Shown here: positions 1 to 12,200 of the stretch, in pieces
How positions within the stretch are numbered: the first letter of the stretch is position 1
How the letters are laid out: each line of letters begins with the position of its first letter
Assembly: GCF_026151205.1 (NCBI RefSeq)
Contig: NC_087079.1
Span: 11,398,635 to 11,462,634 of the forward strand
DNA length: 64,000 nt
From: Bolinopsis microptera
Taxonomy: Eukaryota; Ctenophora; Tentaculata; Lobata; Bolinopsidae
Direction: 5' to 3'
Made by a program: the position numbers and the translations under genes
Notes under the pieces: generated by a model
The model's database searches: none
Seen by the model: only the letters and a program-made list of their open reading frames with translations
What the model was told of the DNA's origin: nothing

Positions 1-905
1 TTCACGTGACTTTGGTGTTTGGTTTTTATGGTTTTGCAGCCGTACAAAACGATTTTACATAAACCCTAACCCTAACCATAACCCCGAAGCTAACCATAAC
101 CTTTACCTCAACCCTAACCCTAACCCGAGCCCTAAACAATCAAATTAGTATTTTACTAGCCTAGCCTGTCACGTGACCAAAACGGTTTTTTGCCCATAAC
201 TCTCCAGGGAAGCATTTTAACCCTACCACCTACGTCATGGGGGGTGATTCGGAATCAGCGTCCAAAAATACACCGATTTAGATCACTTTCATGCCCAAAG
301 GGCCTTTTCACAAGATTTTTCTTAAAATTTGGGCGAGCGATTTAGTAAGACTAAGAGCGAATTATCAGACATCATATTTATGTTACAGCTAAAAGCAGCG
401 TATTTTGCCCCATTTTGATCACTATATCAACTCCGATATCCACCAAATTTTTCGGACAGTTGTGAAAGCCCTATTGGAAGGTCGTCGTCAATTTTCAGAA
501 TGATCTCATTCAAGGAACCGAAGATATATTCGAACAATACGACAAAAATCAACGAATTTGGTCAAATTACGCGACTTTTACAGCTATTTTTGCTCCAAAA
601 GCCGCGCAGCATCAAATATGGCACCTAGGCGAAACTCACTGATCTTTCCAAAAAGGTATGACATGGACAAATTTGGTATTGTGAAAATTCTCAGTCTCTG
701 ATCTAGAAAACATGGTGGTACAAAAATTTTTTAAATCCGAGCAAGTTTATTTTTATCGTGCACCCCCTAATTAATGATTAATGTACGTTTATAATCTATC
801 AAGACGGCTCACGGCAAAATGCGCGCTGAGTTAGACTCGTTGACGGTCTTTGAACAAATATTTTACGAGTATCACCGGATCACCCGTTGTCCCGTTAATC
901 GCCAA
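1..905. repeat. Dispersed repeat with telomere-like CCCTAA runs
   Basis: No coding frame is convincing here. Degenerate CCCTAA hexamers lie at about 62-126. Several blocks recur in the core of the 4.6 kb element further right. Block 150-350 matches 14785-15090 in inverted orientation. Block 366-775 matches 15418-15815 in direct orientation. The first 60 bp and the CCCTAA block match 15826-15930 inverted, where they read TTAGGG. Block 835-905 resembles 13922-13995 inverted. I read this as a rearranged copy of the same repeat family, cut by the window edge. Confidence 0.7.
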
Positions 906-1068
906 GCGTATTAAATGAAATTATGACGATGAGGATCACGATCTACTAAGTGAGACAAGGCTCTTATATATAGAGTGATAAAGTAAATTATAAACCTACA
1001 GCTATGACTATGAGCTAATTCACACGTCAGCGCAGTCTAATAATATTAGTACTGTATAGTAATTGGTA

Positions 1069-4000
1069 TTATCACACTTTCGAGCCAAATTTGGCAGGAA
1101 AGCAGAATTGATATTCCATGCCCCGATGGGGAGCACTGGCTCTCACCCGGGGGCATGAAATATCAATTAGTTGCTCAGAGAGTGCTCCATAGAAACGAGG
1201 AGCCCGCTCTCAGAACTGATCTACTACTGTAAGGTACTGATTTAAATAATGATTTAAATCAATAACCTGAGTAGTCTACGACCTTAAATGCAATGGTCAG
1301 AGAGAATTTACAATTTGATGCAAAATGTATACTTATACAAAAACTTAAAACATTTCCTTGCGTTTCAGATGCGTCAAGCGAAATAAAAACTTTCCTTGTA
1401 AAACTTCCTCCCAATGTTGACTTTCTATTGTACTTCTTAGCCTAATAAGGCAGGAAAGCAGAATTGATATTACATGCCCCGATGGGAAGCACTGGCTCTC
1501 ACCCGGGGGCATGAAATATCAATCAGTTGCTCAGAGAGAGCCCGATATTCCCATAGGAACAAGGAGCCCACTCCCAACAACTGTTCTACTACTGCGAGGT
1601 ACTGATTTAAATAAAGATTTAAATCAACAACCTGAAGTAGTCTATGACCGTTAATGCAATGATCAGATAAACTTTCCAGGATAAGGAAAAATTTATATTT
1701 ATATATGGTTTTGAAAATATTTCCTTGTGTTTGAGATGCGTCAAGCAAAATAAAATTTTTTGTTGTAAAACTTTTTCAAGCTGTTCCCTTTTTATTGCAC
1801 TTTATAGTTCAAAGCCTAATTAGGCTTCGGATGATGAAACGAAGTAAAAACTCCCTGGCTTGTACGAGCTTTAAGTGACTTAGGGTTATTGAAAACGAGA
1901 TCAAAGTTTACAAGCAGACTTGAAAGTTTCACAAAGTTTTGGTACTTGTCAGCGATACAATCAATCAGGATAATTAATTTCCTTAATCGCTTACTTGAAA
2001 TTAAAAAGGAAGTGTCAGAACAAACTACAGTCACCCTCACAAAAAATAGTAAACACTAGACGATGTTTGATTAATTCGAACGAAGAAAACACACAAAACA
2101 AAGCCAGATTTCAGCCATTTCAGACCTCAATTTTAACCCCCTCTGATCCCTTCTTTGAGCCATATTCCATATAGAAATTGTGCAGAAATTATACTTGGCT
2201 TTTCCAAACCGGTTTCGCCTAGATTAGCTTGCGAAATTCGTGGCTGATCTATAAACAGACTGATAAAGAGACTTATATGTAGATTCTGTACAATAAAGAG
2301 CGGAAATTCTATCCCAGGACTAGTTTTAACTGAATTTTAGTTAGTGCAAATAAGTGCAATAAAAACATCCTATAAAATATATTATTTAAATAAATATAAT
2401 TATATCAAGGGACGAATGACGTAACTTAATCAGCTAATCTGGTTATAAATTAGTCTGGGCACTGGGGCAAACAGGTCCGATGATTAATGTGCTGCCATTC
2501 ATTAGACCAATTCAATATTGGTAACAGTACGGGTGAACTACCTGGCCATGACCAGGGTGGTTATAGGCTGGTGGAGTACTGCGTTCTAAAATGTTGAAGA
2601 GATACATTTGAATATTACAAATGTTCTGATAATTTCCAGTTCAGATAATTTCTAGCTCGAAGCAGATAATGGCAAATAATTTATAATGGCAAGTAAAGAT
2701 GAATACTGACTAAGAACTAAGCAGAATACTTGATAAAATTCTAAGTCAACGATTACAAGTTGCATTGATTAAATCATTCTGAAATAACAGACAATCAAGA
2801 ATCAAGACGGACGATAATATTGTTGATGTAAATTAGAGAGTGTAGTGTATAATGTGGACTGATAAATAGACACTAATTATGACCCCACAGCTCTATTCAA
2901 ATACAAGAACTAGGAAATTCTTTCACCTCATCGTAGATACAGATTATACGATAAGAACTGTGATGTATAATCAACACTTAAACGGATGTTCTATACATTA
3001 TACTGCATCTACAGTTTTAATGACTCTAAAAATATCTAATAGAAATAAAGTATTAGAATCACCTCACATCAATTGATTTGCAGGATGTAATTACGTATCA
3101 AACGCGCTCGCGGCGGAATATTCTAGACTCATAAGTACAAGACCAATAGGCGGAAAACACATTAATATTGCATGCACTAGGTAGCACTAGCAGTACAAAG
3201 CAAATTCAGCGCGGCACACAGCATTCACTGTGTCATAAATGTGAAACGCGAGATTCTAATTTCACGTATTGTATCTTTAATATATGAAATACTAACTTAT
3301 CGAGAGCTATATATAGCTTGGACATTATAAACATAAATAAGTTCGACATGTCTAGTATTGCTTTGGTGAGATTCATAACTAACGTTTGATCAAATTCTGC
3401 TTTCCAGGCCAAATTTGGCTCCAAATAATGGCAAATAATGGCAAGTAAAGATGTATACTGACTAAGAACTAAGCAGAATACTTGATAAAATTCTAAGTCA
3501 ACGATTACAAGTTGCATTGATTAAATCATTCTGAAATAACAGACAATCAAGAATCAAGACGGAAGATAATATTGTTGGTGTAAATTAGGGTGTGCAGTGT
3601 ATAATGTGGACTGATAAATAGACAATCATGGCGCCACAGCTCTATGTAAATTTAACAACCAGGAAATTCTTTCACCTTATCGCAGATACAGATTATACGA
3701 TAAGGACTGAGATGTATTATCAACACTTAAACGGATGTTCTATACGTTATACTGCATCTACACTTTTAATGACTCTAAAAATATCTAATAGAAATAAAGT
3801 ATTAGAATCACCTCACATCAATTGATTTGCAGGATGTAATTACGTATCAAACGCGCTCGCGGCGGAATATTCTAGACTCATAAGTACAAGACCCATAGGC
3901 GGAAAACACATTAATATTGCATGCACTAGGTAGCAGTACAAAGCAAATTCAGCGCGGCACACAGCATTCACTGTTTCATAAATGTGAAACGCGAGATTCT

Positions 4001-4188
4001 AATTTCACGTATTGTAACTTTAATATCTGAAATACTAACTTATCGAGAGCTATATATAATATATAGCTTGGACATTATAAACATAAATAAGTTCGACATG
4101 TCTAGTTTTGCTTTGGTGAGATTTATAACTAACGTTTGATCAAATTCTGCTTTCCCGGCCAAATTTGGCTCCAAAGAAAGTGTGATAA
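1069..4188. mobile_element. TIR element, copy 1 (non-autonomous DNA transposon)
   Basis: The left end begins TTATCACACTTTC, followed by GAGCCAAATTTGGC and GGAAAGCAGAATT. The right end (4139-4188) carries the same blocks in inverted order and ends GAAAGTGTGATAA. Two sets of direct repeats lie inside: a block of about 358 bp (from 1091 and 1449) and a 749-bp unit (about 2670-3420 and 3420-4160). The second 749-bp unit starts with a partial copy of the right TIR. The short frames inside (65 to 94 codons) are repeated with the units, match no family I know and look non-coding. No clear target duplication was found. Confidence 0.7.
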
Positions 4189-4195
4189 AACATTA

Positions 4196-4360
4196 ATCAC
4201 ATGCCTTCTCAAGCGATATCAACATTTTCAAAACTCGGCAAGCCTCGTGATTGAAAATGTCGATATAACCCTCGGCAAGCCTCGGGAAATATCGAAACTT
4301 TCGCTAACTCGGCAAGCCTCGTGGGCGAAAGTTTTGATATCGCATGAGAAGGCATGTGAT
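4196..4360. mobile_element. 165-bp foldback MITE
   Basis: The left end ATCACATGCCTTCTCAAGCG and the right end are near-perfect inverted copies, so the whole unit can fold into one hairpin. The loop side holds three copies of CTCGGCAAGCCTCG. It lies directly beside the 3.1 kb TIR element and was duplicated together with it: the second copy is at about 9420-9584. Confidence 0.7.
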
Positions 4361-4374
4361 AAATGTATAATACT

Positions 4375-4573
4375 GTACCTGTCACCAAGATGTAATCAGA
4401 TCGAACGCAAAAATTAGATCGAACCGGTTTGATCTAGGAATTAGATCGAACGCTGGCGCAAGATACATATACAAATACATTGAAAGCCGCGCCGCGCGTT
4501 CGATCTAATTCCTAGATCGAACCGGTTCGATCTAATTTCTGCGTTCGATCTAATTACATCTTGGTGACAGTAC
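4375..4573. mobile_element. 199-bp foldback element built of GATCGAAC motifs
   Basis: The arms of about 80 bp are inverted copies that start GTACCTGTCACCAAGATG and end CATCTTGGTGACAGTAC. Each arm holds repeats of TAGATCGAAC around an AACCGGTT centre. A TACT just outside both ends (4371-4374 and 4574-4577) is a possible 4-bp target duplication. There is no coding capacity, so this is a MITE-type element. Confidence 0.65.
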
Positions 4574-6070
4574 TACTGTTTCAAAGAAAATTAACTCACT
4601 ATTAGTGGTATTGGTATCTTCTTTCCAGTACTGCATACTGCATGCATGGGGACCAATACTGTACTGGGGACCAATAAAACAAATATTTAGTATAATCGGA
4701 ATCCGAAGTAACAAAAGTCTGATCATAATAATCACGAAAAATCAATCAATAAAACGATTAGTGAAAATCAAATATTAAATTAATACGTTTTTTAAATGAA
4801 AGGGAACTAATACATATTATAATTACAAATTGTAACATTAAATAGTTATAAATCCTTATATTTTTTCTTTCAATCACCAGCTCAATATTTAAATATTGCC
4901 GAATATTGACTGGTATTGAAAACAAATGCATATCTACGATAAAATTTATTGCTAAAAATTCCTAAAAGTAAAACACCTGCTCCGGCAAGATTAAATAACA
5001 GTCATTAGTCTTGATATTAATCTAGATATTATCTTCTCACAATTCCGGGTTCTCGGCTGTTACTTCAGTATACTTTGCGCCTGAAGTTTTCTGTAATCAG
5101 TCATAATACCGAAGGATTCAAACGTGACGAGAAATTAAATGACTTGAACAGCAGTCAGCATAGCCTCTAAATATCAATAGCCTCTGAATATGCAATGTGA
5201 TGAAATTGTCACTATGATATAAAAACATCGCTTATAGAAGTAGAATACAAGAACAAGAAATTTTCGCTACAGAAATTGTCGCTACAGAATACAAAATATT
5301 TGAAATTTGTCACATTGTACATGGAAATATCGCTATCTAGCAAGAAACTAAGCACAACTATACAACTATACAATATACAGAGATAGTGAGGCAAGCTGGC
5401 AAGAGGGCTATAGTAATAGAGGCAGCTTGTAAAAATTCAAACCTAATGCAATGGGAACATCTCAAATATCGGTAGAAAATAGTGGTACTGAAATACAGTG
5501 AGACTTTATCTATTTTATATAGAGAATATTATAATTCACTTATAATAAACACAGTGTAAGGTCTGTCAGGAAAAATTGCTTTGTACTGGACCATAAAGAT
5601 TTAAAAATTTTGTTGCAAGATTAAGGTTAAGGGCGTGGGTAAACCAGTAAATTCTCGAATGAAAGCTTTTCCAACTAAGTTAAGTCTGATGGTGAACCAC
5701 ATGCAGTTAAATATGGTGTATTTTTAAACAACTGGTGGTGAGGTGAGGAATTGTTTTAGACACGTGACAGATTCTGGGGTTTGATCGGTCAGTAGTGGAA
5801 ATTTTTTGGTTTATTATTTATAACTGCATGCTGTCACGATTGAGGAAGGAATGTTTACGTTTTTTATATCATTTTTGTCCTCTATGTCAAAAGTCTTTAC
5901 GTTAAATTATTTTACAAACAACAGATAGTGTTATTAGTGATATTGGAAAGATAGCGAAATGTGTTTAAGTCATGAAATGCTTCTTACGTGTGAGTGAAAA
6001 AACCAACAATTCACTAGTGAACAATTTACAAGTAAAAAATTACCAGCAAACAATTTACAAGCAATTATTA
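4574..6070. other. Intergenic, AT-rich, no gene seen
   Basis: Nothing recognisable was found on either strand. The right part is the 3' flank of the minus-strand Tg1 gene, whose stop codon is at 6071. It probably contains that gene's 3' UTR, but I could not place a polyadenylation site with confidence. Confidence 0.5.
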
Positions 6071-6276
6071 TTAATATAACATGTTAAACGAACCGCTGGT
6101 TCTACTGCGTCTGTACAGGATAAAACCACCAACAATAACCACAACCAGCACACACGCTAGCACAGCGATAATAGCGATGAGAGATGAGCTGGTTCCTTTC
6201 ACGGCCTCTGTCTGAGAAGCATCACTGCCAGGGTCGTCTCGTAGTTCACCCACCTTCATTGGGGGAGGAGGTTGAG
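6071..6276 (-). CDS. Terminal exon of the Tg1 gene: membrane anchor and tail
   Basis: Translation gives a [10 protein letters not shown] linker, an acidic-to-Ser stretch, about 24 hydrophobic residues ([20 protein letters not shown]), then the stop-transfer residues YRRSR and a tail of about ten residues ending NMLY before TAA. The acceptor TCCGTCAG is canonical. Its phase (one base carried over) matches the GTACGT donor of the 9867-9990 exon. The end of a transposon copy (6294) lies only 17 bp upstream of this exon. Confidence 0.85.
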
Positions 6277-9200
6277 CTGACGGATAAAATATGTTATCAC
6301 ACTTTCGAGCCAAATTTGGCAGGAAAGCAGAATTGATATTCCATGCCCCGATGGGGAGCACTGGCTCTCACCCGGGGGCATGAAATATCAATTAGTTGCT
6401 CAGAGAGTGCTCCATAGAAACGAGGAGCCCGCTCTCAGAACTGATCTACTACTGTAAGGTACTGATTTAAATAATGATTTAAATCAATAACCTGAGTAGT
6501 CTACGACCTTAAATGCAATGGTCAGAGAGAATTTACAATTTGATGCAAAATGTATACTTATACAAAAACTTAAAACATTTCCTTGCGTTTCAGATGCGTC
6601 AAGCGAAATAAAAACTTTCCTTGTAAAACTTCCTCCCAATGTTGACTTTCTATTGTACTTCTTAGCCTAATAAGGCAGGAAAGCAGAATTGATATTACAT
6701 GCCCCGATGGGAAGCACTGGCTCTCACCCGGGGCATGAAATATCAATCAGTTACTCAGAGAGAGCCCGATATTCCCATATGAACAAGGAGCCCACTCCCA
6801 ACAACTGTTCTACTACTGCGAGGTACTGATTTAAATAAAGATTTAAATCAACAACCTGAAGTAGTCTATGACCGTTAATGCAATGATCAGATAAACTTTC
6901 CAGGATAAGGAAAAATTTATATTTATATATGGTTTTGAAAATATTTCCTTGTGTTTGAGATGCGTCAAGCAAAATAAAATTTTTTGTTGTAAAACTTTTT
7001 CAAGCTGTTCCCTTTTTATTGCACTTTATAGTTCAAAGCCTAATTAGGCTTCGGATGATGAAACGAAGTAAAAACTCCCTGGCTTGTACGAGCTTTAAGT
7101 GACTTAGGGTTATTGAAAACGAGATCAAAGTTTACAAGCAGACTTGAAAGTTTCACAAAGTTTTGGTACTTGTCAGCGATACAATCAATCAGGATAATTA
7201 ATTTCCTTAATCGCTTACTTGAAATTAAAAAGGAAGTGTCAGAACAAACTACAGTCACCCTCACAAAAAATAGTAAACACTAGACGATGTTTGATTAATT
7301 CGAACGAAGAAAACACACAAAACAAAGCCAGATTTCAGCCATTTCAGACCTCAATTTTAACCCCCTCTGATCCCTTCTTTGAGCCATATTCCATATAGAA
7401 ATTGTGCAGAAATTATACTTGGCTTTTCCAAACCGGTTTCGCCTAGATTAGCTTGCGAAATTCGTGGCTGATCTATAAACAGACTGATAAAGAGACTTAT
7501 ATGTAGATTCTGTACAATAAAGAGCGGAAATTCTATCCCAGGACTAGTTTTAACTGAATTTTAGTTAGTGCAAATAAGTGCAATAAAAACATCCTATAAA
7601 ATATATTATTTAAATAAATATAATTATATCAAGGGACGAATGACGTAACTTAATCAGCTAATCTGGTTATAAATTAGTCTGGGCACTGGGGCAAACAGGT
7701 CCGATGATTAATGTGCTGCCATTCATTAGACCAATTCAATATTGGTAACAGTACGGGTGAACTACCTGGCCATGACCAGGGTGGTTATAGGCTGGTGGAG
7801 TACTGCGTTCTAAAATGTTGAAGAGATACATTTGAATATTACAAATGTTCTGATAATTTCCAGTTCAGATAATTTCTAGCTCGAAGCAGATAATGGCAAA
7901 TAATTTATAATGGCAAGTAAAGATGAATACTGACTAAGAACTAAGCAGAATACTTGATAAAATTCTAAGTCAACGATTACAAGTTGCATTGATTAAATCA
8001 TTCTGAAATAACAGACAATCAAGAATCAAGACGGACGATAATATTGTTGATGTAAATTAGAGAGTGTAGTGTATAATGTGGACTGATAAATAGACACTAA
8101 TTATGACCCCACAGCTCTATTCAAATACAAGAACTAGGAAATTCTTTCACCTCATCGTAGATACAGATTATACGATAAGAACTGTGATGTATAATCAACA
8201 CTTAAACGGATGTTCTATACATTATACTGCATCTACAGTTTTAATGACTCTAAAAATATCTAATAGAAATAAAGTATTAGAATCACCTCACATCAATTGA
8301 TTTGCAGGATGTAATTACGTATCAAACGCGCTCGCGGCGGAATATTCTAGACTCATAAGTACAAGACCAATAGGCGGAAAACACATTAATATTGCATGCA
8401 CTAGGTAGCACTAGCAGTACAAAGCAAATTCAGCGCGGCACACAGCATTCACTGTGTCATAAATGTGAAACGCGAGATTCTAATTTCACGTATTGTATCT
8501 TTAATATATGAAATACTAACTTATCGAGAGCTATATATAGCTTGGACATTATAAACATAAATAAGTTCGACATGTCTAGTATTGCTTTGGTGAGATTCAT
8601 AACTAACGTTTGATCAAATTCTGCTTTCCAGGCCAAATTTGGCTCCAAATAATGGCAAATAATGGCAAGTAAAGATGTATACTGACTAAGAACTAAGCAG
8701 AATACTTGATAAAATTCTAAGTCAACGATTACAAGTTGCATTGATTAAATCATTCTGAAATAACAGACAATCAAGAATCAAGACGGAAGATAATATTGTT
8801 GGTGTAAATTAGGGTGTGCAGTGTATAATGTGGACTGATAAATAGACAATCATGGCGCCACAGCTCTATGTAAATTTAACAACCAGGAAATTCTTTCACC
8901 TTATCGCAGATACAGATTATACGATAAGGACTGAGATGTATTATCAACACTTAAACGGATGTTCTATACATTATACTGCATCTACACTTTTAATGACTCT
9001 AAAAATATCTAATAGAAATAAAGTATTAGAATCACCTCACATCAATTGATTTGCAGGATGTAATTACGTATCAAACGCGCTCGCGGCGGAATATTCTAGA
9101 CTCATAAGTACAAGACCCATAGGCGGAAAACACATTAATATTGCATGCACTAGGTAGCAGTACAAAGCAAATTCAGCGCGGCACACAGCATTCACTGTTT

Positions 9201-12200
9201 CATAAATGTGAAACGCGAGATTCTAATTTCACGTATTGTAACTTTAATATCTGAAATACTAACTTATCGAGAGCTATATATAATATATAGCTTGGACATT
9301 ATAAACATAAATAAGTTCGACATGTCTAGTTTTGCTTTGGTGAGATTTATAACTAACGTTTGATCAAATTCTGCTTTCCCGGCCAAATTTGGCTCCAAAG
9401 AAAGTGTGATAAAACATTAATCACATGCCTTCTCAAGCGATATCAACATTTTCAAAACTCGGCAAGCCTCGTGATTGAAAATGTCGATATAACCCTCGGC
9501 AAGCCTCGGGAAATATCGAAACTTTCGCTAACTCGGCAAGCCTCGTGGGCGAAAGTTTTGATATCGCATGAGAAGGCATGTGATAAATGTATATTATACA
9601 GACTATTGTATAGACTATAGATGGGGTATACAGACTATTGTATAGACTATATAGGGAGTATACAGACTATTATGTAGACTAAAGAGGGGTATACAGACTA
9701 TTAGTATTATGTAGATTATAGAAGTATAGAGGGGAAAAGGCTTTAATTAAAGGGTGCAAAGTGGGGTAATACGGGCTCAACTTTTATAATGGCGCAAATC
9801 CAAAACTATGCCAATTTAAATTACGATTTAACGGAGAAAAAAAAAAAGAGTTAGAAGAAAACGTACAAACTCCCGAGCAGTCCAACTCGTCCGGTTTCTG
9901 GGTTGGTCCCCGTCGGGTGTAAGCTATCTCAGTACCGGCTGTTTTAGTTACACACCAACACTGCCCAGTACTCGGCCAACACTGCTTTGTCTGTGATAAG
10001 AGGGAGATAAGAAATAGTTAGATAACATGGTCGCGGAATGAGAGGTATTAATAGCGCAGTAGTCCCGGTATATAAGTACCGTTCACTGCAGGCTACAGTT
10101 GTTAAAACTTATAGTACGTTATTTTGAATTATCATGTGTAATTTTGTAATAAAAATATTCAAATCTGTGAAGATTGTCCGTGCCTAATAAATGGTACCTC
10201 TGTTGTCACGTAGCACTTACCATGTAACTACTATCCTCATCACACTTGGGGCTGAACATTCCAATGAACATGAAATCCTCTATTTCTTTATCAAGATCAG
10301 CTTTACGTTCAGAGCACGTGGGTTGCTCTGAACAAATATTATTGTTTAAAGAGTTTTAATGCTAGCATTGGTTGATGACTAGTAAAGTCCCATCAAATTG
10401 ATTGTTGTGCTAAGATATTTTTTATTAATTTTTATTTTCTCTCGTGAGTTGCCAGCTAGATAATTAATAAAGCTCTATTAAACAAGCAAGTACTAACTTT
10501 TGAGGCAAGGAACACGAGGAGACCCAGGAGTGGACCTGGATCCGGGAAGCTCATTACCAAACTCATCAACACACCAGCAGTGTCCAGTGCTGGGGTGACA
10601 CTGAGAGGGGGAGAAACTACCGTCTTCCTCACACTTTATACTCCAGAAACCTGAAATGTACCGGTAATCGTTACTTGATTCATAAAATCATACTTGGTTG
10701 TAGAATGTAAAATTGCTTCTGAAGACTAACCAAAGTTTTCAAAACGAATCCCAAACTTCTCTGAGACAGCTGAATTTGAAAAGCGCTAACAAAAATAAAA
10801 ACACAACTCACCAAGTAGAGGGCGTTCGAAGCTGTTAAGATGTTTCATCTGCGCGTTAAAGAGTCTCTGACAAGAGCTTGCGGTAGCCTCGTCAAATGTG
10901 TTTTTATCTATAGCTTTAACACAGTCCAGAGGACCGTCCCCTTCACCGGGTCCTTGTCTGGTATCTGTGTCAATTTAACACGTGACAATTTAACACGTGG
11001 CAATTTAACACGTGTGTCAACGCAACACTCAGTAATGGTCTATTATTTCAAAAGAATAGTTTCGATCAAAAGTCGTATTATGGTTCTAGATCGTATCTAT
11101 TTGATAAACGCCTAAAAGTGAGAGAACTAAAAAAAGGTGATACTTCTAAAGACAAAAGACCGTAAAAATAATCCAAATTTAAATACTAGAGTCCAAACGG
11201 TACAACTACAATAAAACAATTTTCTCTCCTCATTAGGCTCATTATTAATTATCAAGTTGAAACAACACTGAAAACTGACACCCACCCTCGATCTCCTGGC
11301 CACTCTCGGTATCCACGCACCAGCAATGACCGGTACTACCATGACACTGTGTGGGTGCGAACTTTCCCTCCCCGTCACATTCCGGCCGGTCCAGCCCAAA
11401 GGGGTAAATATTTTCCACCAGCAGGTGAGCCAGAGAGGCTTCCTTATCTAGGCACGCTGGTAGGTTCTCTGGGGATGTTAATAGATAATGGTAGCTGGTA
11501 CAGTTAGACCACCGAGGAGTTTGGGGAAAAGGAAACAGCCGCGGTAAACTGGGGTTCGGGGTGAATCGAAGTGTGTTTACATTATGTAACTACAGGGGGG
11601 GGGGGGGGCACTGTTGGTATATAGTATATTATAGTACAGGGTGGGCCAAAAGTCAGTGGGCATACCTTGGCCTTAATAGCTCCGCCGTGTTTTATATTTG
11701 AGAGCTGTTGCTTTGCAGATGGCGTACTGTACTTACTGGTTCGAGGATTCCGTCGTCAAAATTTGAAAATTTGAATATTTTAGACAACGCCCATTCAATA
11801 TCAAAACAACTATATTGCTTTCTCTGAACATGCTGAACGCCTCATTTTTTCAAAGATGGTAGATTATTAAATGTTGCAGATGATCTGAAAACATGAGGCA
11901 AAACGGATTAGAAATGACGAAGTTATCAAGCATTTTCTGTATCTCGTTAACAAAATTGATTGGGTGATTATGTGACACCTTGACACGACACCTTAATTGG
12001 GCACCCTTAACAATTCCCATAAGGTTTAATGGGGTGTTTAACGGGGTCACCTAATCACATGATTAGGTAAACCAATCACCTGATCACAAGTAACATGAAT
12101 AAACTCGATATGCTTCATATCTCGGTCATCCGAGAAGCTACAGTTCTAATTTTTTCAGGACAAACGTAATATGAATGGCCAAATACAATTCAATAAAATT

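Noticed and set aside
1-130. Window start as a true chromosome end, from CCCTAA repeats
   Set aside because: The hexamers are sparse and degenerate and the same block occurs internally near 15.8-15.9 kb.
11850-12050. 66-codon frame shared by both mariner-like MITE copies
   Set aside because: It differs by frame-breaking changes between copies and has no transposase similarity.
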